A DNA stretch of 64,000 nucleotides from Prostheceraeus crozeri. Lineage: Eukaryota; Platyhelminthes; Polycladida; Euryleptidae. Position 1 is the stretch's first letter. Each line of letters opens with the position of its first letter. Position numbers and translations under genes: made by a program. Of this stretch, positions 55,204 through 64,000 are shown in pieces. The notes under the pieces are model-generated. The model saw only the letters and a list, made by a program, of their open reading frames with translations. It was not told where the DNA came from and searched no databases. Location: positions 868,001 to 932,000 of the forward strand of contig CAJQUW010001972.1 of NCBI GenBank assembly GCA_907163375.1. Reading direction: 5' to 3'.

Positions 55204-56074
55204 CGATTCCATATCATGTGCACGGAGTTGAGAACCTAAGTGTTTTACAGCCAAAATATTACATCCATTTTTACATTATTACAGCACATGTGCATCCAAG
55301 TGCACAGAGCTTTAGGTGCTTTAAATTTTTTATTATTTTGGAAGCAAACAGTCTTAAAGATATAGTTAAATTCTATTGTTTTTTTATTTACGACTAGTGG
55401 TAAATCAATTCGCTTCAGCTGACGAAGGTAAGCAAGCTGAACCAACTATCTTCATGTAATTATGTGGTGTTGCCACGAGCAAGAGCTGCATGTCTTTATC
55501 AGCAGGTGAATTTAATCTACGAAAAATTCTTAGCTTCCAACTAAAATTTCACAGCGCTGCGCAATGGACTCTGCTGCCACATAACATTTGAAAGGTAAAT
55601 GTCAGAGATTTCTGAGGTTCACCGCCTTCAGACGTGTTGACACAGCATGATAGGAAGAAGTGAAAAATTGCGCAGATATCTGTATGAGTACTATATAAGC
55701 AATGCAATGGTATACCGAGATTAAATTACATCCTAGGCTAATTCAAGTGATGATTAAAAGCTGGTAAAATATAAAAAAGTGATAAAATAATCAGCTAAAT
55801 AAATGACTTAACAGTACAAGATGATTAAACATCGAAGCATTTCATTGCAGAATTCGTTCTACAACGTTGCAGAAATGATCTTTATAATAGTCAATTTTAT
55901 GAGGAATTATACAGATGATGAACATGGACATGTATGACACAAATTGAATTCAAGTTGATGATGACAGCTTTACATTATTCATTTTACATGAGAATGGTAA
56001 TGGATATACTGTATTGTCGAAATTATAGTCGATCGTGCACCATGATCTGAACATGTAGAATTGACTGCAAAATC
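55204..56074. other. Unassigned DNA
   Basis: No recognised content. Confidence 0.5.
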
Positions 56075-56213
56075 ATTACATTTACTGTATTTATCAAATC
56101 TCAACAGATGTAACCACCATGAGACATGTTTCGGCCTGTCGGGCCTTATCAGTCGTGGGTAGGTTTGAACCAGCGACGTTGGAGCTAGAGGACATGCAAG
56201 CATACCCTCTAAC
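56075..56213 (-). repeat. tRNA-headed SINE with hammerhead-like body, main part (rest at 60651)
   Basis: On the minus strand the SINE starts near 60676 with TGGCCTTGTGGTTAGAGG (A-box-like) and is interrupted by the hAT at 60650-56214. It resumes at 56213 and passes a B box GGTTCAAACC near 56165. Immediately after the tRNA part comes a hammerhead-like module (56117-56158), then a short tail to about 56075. Inverted 9-base sequences (TCAACAGAT and ATCTGTTGA) lie at the two outer ends. Confidence 0.65.
56117..56158 (-). ncRNA. Hammerhead ribozyme-like motif inside a SINE
   Basis: Minus strand: CCACGA, CTGATAA, GGCC-CGACA-GGCC, GAAAC-AT-GTC, TCATGG. Stem I (CCACGA with TCATGG) pairs at five of six positions, stem II is GGCC/GGCC, and stem III is the two-base AC/GT form known from Penelope hammerheads, with GTC as cleavage triplet. 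All core positions match the consensus CUGANGA...GAAA except G8, which is A. This is the best-preserved of the four hammerhead-like motifs in the window. As G8 is the general acid in the reaction, this copy is probably inactive. Confidence 0.65.
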
Positions 56214-57816
56214 CAGGGCTGTGGAGCCGGAGCCTTAAGGAGCCGATGGTTTTGGTCGGAGCCGGAGCCGATGGTTTTGGTCGGAGCCGGAGCCGATTTA
56301 TCACAAAGGCTCCGGCTCCGATAGTTTGAGCTTTGATATAAATCTAGAATTTTTAGAGGTATTAATTGGCATCATAAAAAAATTAAATCATTTGAAATCT
56401 AAAGATATGTCTTTTAAGTATACCAATGATCTGTCTTCCACGATATCTTTCTTTGAAGTTGCCGCCTTCTTTTGTATTATATGTATTATATTTACACACA
56501 TGTGTAATATTTTTCGTAAGACATATTCCATAGCTTTTAGTGACAACATATTCTCCAAAATCCATTAATTTGAAGACTTGTTATATGCATGCTAACTAGA
56601 TGATTGTAGATTCCTAGAGACAAGTCACCAGTCATTTATGTACACATTTCCAGTTCAGTCAGCAAAGATAATATAGCTACATTTCTTGCGCAATGTCTTA
56701 AATCTAATACGGTTACTATGTAGGTTACCATCTATCGGTATGGCTACTGGCAGAAGCTACTGGCATCTGTGACAATGCCAATTTCCTTAGATTGTATTGT
56801 AGGCTCTTGTGCAGTCCCCCACCTACATTTTCAAAACAATCGATTATTCAATTTGATCAATTTTGATTGGAGGGATAACTCTTCACACTCACACGAATGA
56901 CCTGACGACAAGTCCTCGCATGGCTATAGCACTAAGCGACCCAGCCACTTCTAGTAGCGCCCTATTATTTTAAAGGTATCTCATTCACAATGAATTTCCT
57001 TTGACTTCAAAATTCAAAGGGTATATTTCAATGCGAAAAAAACCCGAAGGCAAATTACAATGTTGACTTGCTGACGAAGTTTGCGACTATGACATCGCAA
57101 TTACCTACGTAGATTTTTACAACAGCACGGAATGCTTTACTCAAACCAGTGATGCTGAAACGGACATCCAATGGTGCTGCATCTTTTCACCAGAGAAAAA
57201 ATGGGGGGGGGAGGACTGCACAAGAGCCGTATTGTGTAATAATATTTCCCCAAATGTCATAGACCTGTGGATTTCAAGAATTTTCATTATTATTATTTTT
57301 TTTCCGTCTGTCAACACTTTATGCTGATATCATGTTGACTTATATGTAAACAATAAAAAAAGACTGAGACGCTCTCAATAAAGGCGCCTTTTGACCTCCC
57401 TTTTCTATTGTCTATGACATTAAACCGTACGTGCATTCGAAAGCTAGCAAAGTAGATGGGATTTCTGCTCGGTGCTCGCAGTCAAATTTTTATTATGCAT
57501 TGCACCCTGCAATGCCATTTTCATTACGCCATAATGAAAAATACGAAATTAACATAATGTAAGTTAAGCCTTAACTTATTAAGTATGCAGCATAGAATTA
57601 CAAAACTCGTCCTAAATTAGATATTTTTAAATTTTTTAAGTATATTTTTCAATTGTACATTTCTAGCCTACACTGCAATGAAACTATCTAAATTACAATT
57701 TCTACAGATGAGTCGTGGGCTACCCACCGATCATATCATTCATGGACCAACAGACTATCGGATAAAGGCAATAACAATTAGCAATAACATCCTAAGCTAG
57801 CCTATATACACTTTAA

Positions 57817-60059
57817 CCCTTATCAGTATATGTAGGTACATTTTGTAACTATTGATATTTCAAGGAAGTGCTGATATCTTAGTTTTGATCGCAGATCTAA
57901 GGCATCATAGAATGATGTCTAATTATGGGTTTGGAATAATGTGTAAAATATTGCCAACTCATCTGCTGCTTAAGTTAGTGGGCCAAGTGCATAGCCCCTC
58001 TGCCGTATACGTAGATACATTTTGTACCTATAGGGTAATTTGCAATATTCATGTCTATTCATTTCTGATTTAACTTCATAATCATGAGCTGAACTTGTCA
58101 TATCATTCCTTCAAGTTAAAAAGAGGATATTGGAATTTTCCCGCATACTCGTACATCAACCAAATTTGGAAATATGTGCATGTAATTGCTAGATTGAAGA
58201 TGACAGATCAAATGCAAATATTCATTTACCATCTGCATTTTGTGCGAATGACTAACACTTAGACTGAAAGTAAATTTTCTCAGGCTCCTGAATTCCTTTA
58301 CCAGTGTATGAACGGAGACGTGATTGAAGAAATCGCATAAAAGATATGAATACGGCCAATAAAAAAGCCACAGATCTTCGACGTATACTGCCAAATGTTC
58401 GAAACTTCATGACGAATTTTCTTTACGATGAAGTACGAGCATGCATCGGACTATTGCTTAGAGCCGGACTTGATCGTAACAACATGACTGACTTGAATGA
58501 ACTGTGGAATGCAACAGAAGGAAGGCCTATTTTCCGAGCAACAGTGTCGCTAAATCGCTTTAAATTTTTTCTACGATGCGTACGTTTCGACAACTATCGC
58601 TCACCGCCACAACGCCTAGAAAGTGATAAACTTGCGCCTGTCAATGATGTTTGGAAACAGTTTGGATGGGACGCACCTACATCCCATCCAAGCTGTCAAA
58701 ATACGGTCTCAAGGTGCTTGCACAGGTTTTGCTCTTAACGCTATCATCTACACTGGTCGGGAGCGAAATGCCGCACCTCACCGCAATCTTGGTCATGATG
58801 TGGTCACTGAACTTGCCAGACCATATTATTCTATAGGAAGAGAAATTGTGACTGACAATTTTTTCACCTCTCACAGCCTCGCAGTGACTCTCCTTCAGCA
58901 AAATATTACCTTGTTGGGAACTATCCGGTCTCATCGACGTGAAAATCCTGAGCAGCTTGAATCCAAAAGACGAGAGGTGGGTTCAAACATATTCGCTCAC
59001 GATCATGTAAATAAAATCGTTTTGGTGTCCCACATTCCGAAGAAGAACAAAAATGTTGTGCCATTGAGTTCTAGCCATTGCGGAAATTTGGCCATTGCTG
59101 GTGAAAAGAGCAACAAACCTGCCATGATCCTCGATTGCAATCGAGGAAAAGCTGGCGTTGATCAACTTGATCAAAATATTGAGGAATTCACTTGTAGACG
59201 TAAGAGTATCAGATGGCCTATGATTATATTTTATAACATGCTCGATGCTGCGGCGTACAACGACTTCGTACTGATGAAGACAGGTCATCCAACATTGACC
59301 AGAAGACAATTTCTGAAAACCTTATCTTTCCAATTAGTGGAAGATAACGGTCGACAACGTCATGTAAGAAATTTGAAGCTACCGAAATCGATAATCGACG
59401 TTGGGTTGCTGCTCGGTTTTCGCGAACTAAACACTGAATTTTGTCGTCGCGGAGAAAACACGGTTTGGCGCTGCAATATTTGCTACAAGAGCAGCAGAAC
59501 ACAGTGTGACATTTGTTTCAAAGCTGTTTGTCCACAACACCGCATGATGCAGAAAGTGTGCAAGTGCTTGTCGTGAGTTCGTTTTTTTCACTTTTCTTTA
59601 TGTGCACGATGCACCGGTCGACACTTAGTTATTGTTATATTGTTACAGAATCCGTGCTATTTTCATAATGAAATTGTTATGTTTGATGCATAAATTGAAT
59701 GGTTTTGATAAATTAATCCAATCAGTGCCATTTTCTTGGTTGAAATGGTTATTGATTATAGAAAAAAAAGTAAAGTATTAATAAGCATTCAATAGTTATT
59801 GGTTGAAAAATTACTGATTTCTAATTTGATATTTCAAAAACACGTATCTATGTTAAGCTTTAGTTTGTGATATCTATGTTAAATTCTAGTATACAATATC
59901 TATTACAATAGGTAGTCAGTGAAGACATAAAATCGATATCTGATATTTAGATAAATTTATTGCGCAGTAATATAGGTTAGAACAACTTCATCATCTATAG
60001 GTACAAATTGTAGCTACGTATACGGTTGAAGCAGTCGGTTTTACTCATACGGATAAGGG
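57817..60059 (+). mobile_element. piggyBac element nested in the hAT
   Basis: TTAA sites lie at both borders (57813-57816 and 60060-60063), the hallmark duplication of piggyBac insertion. Terminal inverted repeats are CCCTTATCAGTATATGTA at the left and CCCTTATCCGTATGAGTA (reverse complement) at the right. Subterminal inverted repeats of about 30 bp (CCGTATACGTAG.TACA at 58002-58032 and, inverted, at 59995-60025) are probable transposase-binding sites. The 2243-bp element encodes a damaged transposase. Confidence 0.92.
58346..59576 (+). pseudogene. piggyBac transposase, broken
   Basis: The N-terminal frame (58346-58738) has the family blocks YDEVRACIGLLLRAGL, ELWNATEGRPIFRATVS, FKFFLRCVRFDNY and KLAPVNDVWKQF. 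The C-terminal frame (58623-59576) has TGFALNAIIYTGRE, IVTDNFFTS (second catalytic Asp), ILDCNRGKAGVDQLDQ (third Asp), RWPMIIFYNMLD, and a Cys-rich C-terminal finger (CNICYKSSRTQCDICF...CPQH). Between VNDVWKQF and the YIPSKLSKYGLKV block (third frame, about 58675) roughly 40 residues are missing, including the DEQL-type segment with the first catalytic Asp. A deletion and two frame changes therefore make it inactive. The N-terminus also looks short for the family. Confidence 0.9.
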
Positions 60060-60650
60060 TTAATATTCAATAAAGCAATTGATATCTTTATTGATACGGT
60101 ATATTTGGCTATATAGTCTATACCCTTTCCATGTTCGAGCAGATACAGGCCCTATAAGCTATTTAGAGGCACACGCTATCCAGTTTCAAGTTCAAGCTTT
60201 GTTAAAAAGCTTATACTACTATTCGGCCCCTGTGACGGCTAATTAGGTATATCATCATCACTCATGTGATCTCATTCAATGTAGGCTCGTAGTAGACTGG
60301 TTGCAGGCTAGGCCAATTTATATTTAGCCAGTGCGGGAGATCTTTATCTAATTTAACCAATCCAGGCTATAACTTTATTTTATCTTTCAGAGATAGTCAA
60401 TTCATGAAAAAAATATAAGACAAGTATGTTATTTATCATTATATTAGGCTATTATCATTTTTATTATTAACTTAAGTCGTTGCTTGTTGATGAAAACTGA
60501 TTTGATGATTGTAGCAAGCCTCTAAAGGCCACACCGTTATCCAAAAAACCCGTTCAACGGATCCAGGATAACCAGCATAGATAGAACCTGAATTTGAAGT
60601 CGGAGCCGGAGTCGGAGCCGATGAGATAACGCATCGGCTCCACAGCCCTG

Positions 60651-60676
60651 CCTCTAACCACAAGGCCACCGGACTA
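60651..60676 (-). repeat. 5' end of the tRNA-headed SINE split by the hAT
   Basis: This short stretch holds the A-box half (GGTGGCCTTGTGGTTAGAGG on the minus strand) of the SINE whose B box, hammerhead-like body and tail continue at 56213-56075. The shared CCTCTAAC is the hAT target duplication. Confidence 0.65.
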
Positions 60677-62756
60677 TCTGTTGATCTGTTACTGTATTGT
60701 CACTATGAATGCCTTCGCAGTTATGTATTTACTATACGAATATACTAACTTGAACTATGAGAAAAGCTTAGAAGCGTATCTTACAGCTATCTCCCACATG
60801 ATACCAATAAGCGCATTAGTTCACTTGACAGTCTGAAATTCATGGAGTTGCGACTTGTCATAGTTGATACACTGTAATGGAATTTTCACTGAATTGAAGT
60901 TCAATGCTTCCTCCAAGAAGTTGGCATTTTTTCAAGCCTACATCAGCTCGATAAATCAACAGTTAATCAGATCATATGACAGTGTATTGACTAACTACGA
61001 GGTGCAGGAGCAGTTGAAAAGTCAGTTCATCTTTACTTCAGGGAAAAGAGAAGTTAAGGAATTATGCGGAGGTTCACTCAGAGCTATTTGGTTTGCGTTC
61101 CGGCGATAGAGTGTGTCCCGTAGGAATAACAATATATTAAACAATGATAAATGAATTGGAATTCAAAGGTTTAAAAATAGTTTCAATGAAACTTTTAATC
61201 AACAAAATATGGAAATTTTTGAAGTTAGACATTTACTCAAACAAATAATGGAAAGTCTAACATGCAGGAAATTTAAACTGCAAGTTTGTTTTTAAGGTGA
61301 CAGATATATTTAAATGATTTCATAATCAATTATCACAGATTTTTCTTGTCCAAATTGATGGCCAAACATTAGCACCAGCGAAATCAATTTGCATGTTGTG
61401 TATGAAGTGTGTGTTGAAATGTTTATCCAGTTATCATAGTTTTTATCTAATTCTTCTTTAGTAGCAATGTTTATGACAAAATACATTTTTTACATGCTGT
61501 ATTTAGGAAATCCTAATTTTATAAGTATACAAGTGAACCTAATTCATCAATTCAGTTACCTATGAAGCACATTTATCAAAAAGGTTTACAATAAGATTTT
61601 AATATCCTGATTACATTTGCAATTTCTCAGGAGCATGCTGTATATTGTATGTCGTACTAAAAGGAAGGTACCCAACAAATTTTGAATCTTCATAGCAATT
61701 AAAGACTATGTTTGTCTCTGGGTCATCTTTACATGCCCAAAGTAGCCCAGGAAAGATAACGATGAAATAAATATAATAGATAGGTTCTTGTCATATACCT
61801 GAATTATTCCTGCTTCTGTACGCGGACTGGCAACAAAAAAGTCGACAAAATTATAAACGCTAAGCGACCTATGAAATTAGATGGTACATCTACGTGCGTG
61901 TGATTACTGAGGTATTCAGTCAAAATATGAACCTGGAGATAAGGACCCATTTCCCAGGAGTCTATGAGAAATGGAGAATCAGAAAAATCTCTGTAAACTA
62001 TAACTAATGCGGGAAGTCATCAGTGTATCATAAAATTGAATTGTGACTATGACTATGTCGCTAGATACTCTTGAACTAAAAATATGCTAAGATGACATAG
62101 ATATCGGACAACACTAGGTGGATTAGAGGTATTGACTAGTATTTTATAGTTTTGGTAGATTCGAATTTCCATGTAAATGCGATCCAATACATGTTTAATT
62201 AATTAATTGTTTATTGAAATAACTTTTTGTTCATTTGAATAGTCATTTTTTTGTCTTGGATTACTTGAATTATTTAGGTATCTGCAAGTCGTCCTACCTC
62301 TTTGAATACTCACATATGAAATAACTTAAAACTATAGAAATCCATTTCATACACTCAGATCAGAATAATTGCTTTTGATAGGAAATCTTCTGAATTTTCA
62401 ATGCACATGTTTGAATTATATTCACTCAGATATACCTTATCAATCTATTTTTGCAATTATAAACAAATTTTCAGCACATTTTAGCAAGAAACAATTTCGG
62501 AGTTTTATCGTCAAAATTGGATTAAATTTTAAAATTTTCAAAAACTCGAAAAGGATGATTTTGAATTGCTACTTTTGGTATGAAGATGAATGAGTTAGGG
62601 AAAATGAATACCACCATGAGAAAGTTCACACCCTAGATATGCTGTACCGAACGATGCATCAGAAGTTCAGGAGGGTGACTCGCGATATCGATGCGCGTCA
62701 GAGCGTTGTATGAATAGGGTTGAGAATGAGATCTATCAACATATCGGCGCCAAGCT
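60677..62756. other. Unassigned DNA
   Basis: AT-rich. Short frames at 60864-61109 and 62369-62593 have no motif. Confidence 0.5.
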
Positions 62757-62845
62757 GAGCAGCTGAAATTACCATCAACAAACAGCTGCTGTCGATTCTT
62801 ATCCCACTGACTTAATTATAGCGAAAAGTCGGATTTCTAGGATAA
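62757..62845 (+). repeat. Dispersed repeat, copy 2 (partner at 5165)
   Basis: GAGCAGCTGAAATTACC, TCAACAAACAGCTGCTG and GCGAAAAGTCGGATTTC mirror the order seen at 5165-5250. It directly precedes the minisatellite. Confidence 0.5.
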
Positions 62846-62857
62846 CAATTATCATCG

Positions 62858-63015
62858 TCACAGAGATCGATTCACTTGCGTCACAGAAATGGATTCACTT
62901 GCGTCACAGAGATCGATTCACTTGCGTCAGAGAGATGGATTCACTTGCGTCACAGAGATCGATTCACTTGCGTCACAGAGATCGATTCATTTGCGTCACA
63001 GAGATCGATTCACGA
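62858..63015. repeat. 23-bp minisatellite, about 7 units
   Basis: The unit TCACAGAGATCGATTCACTTG plus CG repeats at 62858, 62881, 62904, 62927, 62950, 62973 and 62996, exactly 23 bases apart, with only one or two changes per unit. Low divergence suggests recent expansion. Confidence 0.95.
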
Positions 63016-63109
63016 GGCAATTTATCTCTGTAGTTCCTTTCAGATGCTAAATGATCTGATGGGTGAACAGAAAAGAATTGGTCAGGGAGGTACCAATAAT
63101 TTCTCCATG
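63016..63109. other. Spacer between minisatellite and inverted repeat
   Basis: Unique sequence with no recognised content. Confidence 0.5.
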
Positions 63110-63971
63110 AATTCGAGCACAAAAGATTTGTTATCACGCAAGCATAGATCTTGTATCGCTGAGCACGAAAATCAAATTCTTGTGTGTCACAGCTAAAAAT
63201 GCAAAAAGTCACATTTCTTACTAAATTCACGCAGAAGCATAATACTTGCATTAAAATCATCTTTGTATACTGCATAATCGCAATCTATAAAGAAGAATTC
63301 CAGATTTCAGTCTCTGACGTAGGCCTATTTAAGAACGATTTTTGGTCTGGCTGTCGATAGATTTTCCCCAGCAATAGTCCTTAGCAACGACTAAACTGCG
63401 TCTCTATTTGTTTCTTTTGAAGCAAACTTTGAGACTTATATTAATGATGCAATTAAAATTTCATTGAAGTTTGAGGTGGGCCTTTTTGGGCATTTGAAGT
63501 TTGCGATTTTCGCAATTTTTTGGAAAGAAAATCGCAAACTTTGAGCGTCTATGTCTGTGTCATAAACTGCACAAATGTTGAATTGACTTTTTGGGGTCAC
63601 TAAAGCACATCGTCCACAATATGTATTCAAACTTTGGTGAGACTAGCTTCAAAAGAAACAAATAGAGACGCATTTTAGTCGTTGCTAGGGACTATTGCTG
63701 GGGAAAATCTGTCGACAGCCAGACCAAAAATCGTTCTTAAATAGGTCTATACGTCAAAGACTGAAATCTGGAATTCTTGTGTATAAATTGCGATTAGTAT
63801 ACGAAGATAAGATGACTTGTGCGTGAATTTAGTAAGAAATGTGACTTTGCATTTTTTAACTTGACCCCTGACCGAACGAGACTGGTTGTGACACATAAGG
63901 ATTTGATTTTTGGGTTCAGCGATACAAGATCCACGCTTCCACGATAACGAACCTTTTGTGCTCGAATTTCA
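63110..63971. repeat. Large inverted repeat (foldback), arms of about 320 bp
   Basis: Left arm 63110-63434 and right arm 63640-63971 are inverted copies. Shared markers: AATTCGAGCACAAAAG, CACATTTCTTACTAAATTC, AAGAATTCCAGATTTCAGTC, ATTTTTGGTCTGGCTGTCGA, CCCCAGCAATAGTCC and CTCTATTTGTTTCTTTTGAA. Identity is highest toward the loop and indels accumulate outward; the right arm has an extra block near 63872-63898. The 205-base loop contains another hairpin (AAGTTTGCGATTTT at 63499 with its complement at about 63528). No transposase motif and no target duplication were found. It may be a foldback transposon or an inverted duplication. Confidence 0.85.
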
Positions 63972-64000
63972 AACAGTGCTCGGCGAGATAAAACAGTGCA

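Larger units (their letters stand above)
56214..60650. mobile_element. hAT element inserted in a SINE and itself holding a piggyBac
   Basis: The ends are perfect 16-base inverted repeats, CAGGGCTGTGGAGCCG and its complement. A perfect 8-bp target duplication CCTCTAAC flanks them (56206-56213 and 60651-60658). The left subterminal region holds about two and a half 25-bp tandem units (AGCCGATGGTTTTGGTC..., at 56241, 56266 and 56291). Without the piggyBac the hAT would be about 2.2 kb. No hAT transposase motif was found in it, so it is non-autonomous. Confidence 0.9.

Noticed and set aside
62858-63015. CRISPR-like array
   Set aside because: The repeats are contiguous with no spacers, and the window is eukaryotic; it is a minisatellite.

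Overview
The window looks like nuclear DNA of a marine invertebrate animal. It is AT-rich and gene-poor, has spliced exons with GT/AG borders, and carries mixed Penelope, LINE, SINE, hAT and piggyBac debris. Which phylum cannot be fixed from sequence alone; a deuterostome or lophotrochozoan would fit. I found no bacterial genes, rRNA or CRISPR.

The only host gene I can name is a mitochondrial-type sodium/calcium exchanger (NCLX/SLC8B1 family). Two of its exons lie on the + strand at 6354-6465 and 15194-15361, both in phase, separated by an 8.7 kb intron. I could not find its other exons. Exon-like open frames of unknown identity lie at 2-400 (+), 2350-2585 (-), and 25383-26653 (-, split by a hAT element).

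Most of the rest is transposable-element strata. 4-10 kb: a hAT-like element (4233-4981), an RTE LINE tail and a Penelope-like reverse transcriptase. 12-25 kb: SINEs, a CR1/L2-like LINE remnant, a hAT element with perfect target duplication (19198-20054), a hairpin with hammerhead-like sequence (20997-21086), and a 708 bp foldback element. 25-33 kb: hAT-like insertions, a 1.2 kb TIR element (27890-29098), and a Penelope copy with inverted terminal arms that was itself hit by a hAT (31656-32977). 35-41 kb: solo repeat arms, a Penelope endonuclease fragment and SINEs. 41.1-41.9 kb: a 21-bp minisatellite. 42.5-46.5 kb: a full-length, apparently intact two-ORF LINE with a tRNA-like module just before ORF1. 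48-55 kb: LINE, foldback and hAT remnants. 56-60.7 kb: a three-layer nest, piggyBac inside hAT inside a tRNA-derived SINE. 62.8-64 kb: a 23-bp minisatellite followed by a large inverted repeat.

The observation I rate highest is a shared hammerhead-ribozyme-like module in three Penelope-type contexts and in the body of a tRNA-headed SINE. It has a TGANAA core, a stem II, then CGAAA. All copies have A where active hammerheads need G8. It suggests, but does not prove, that the SINE and the Penelope elements share a terminal RNA module.
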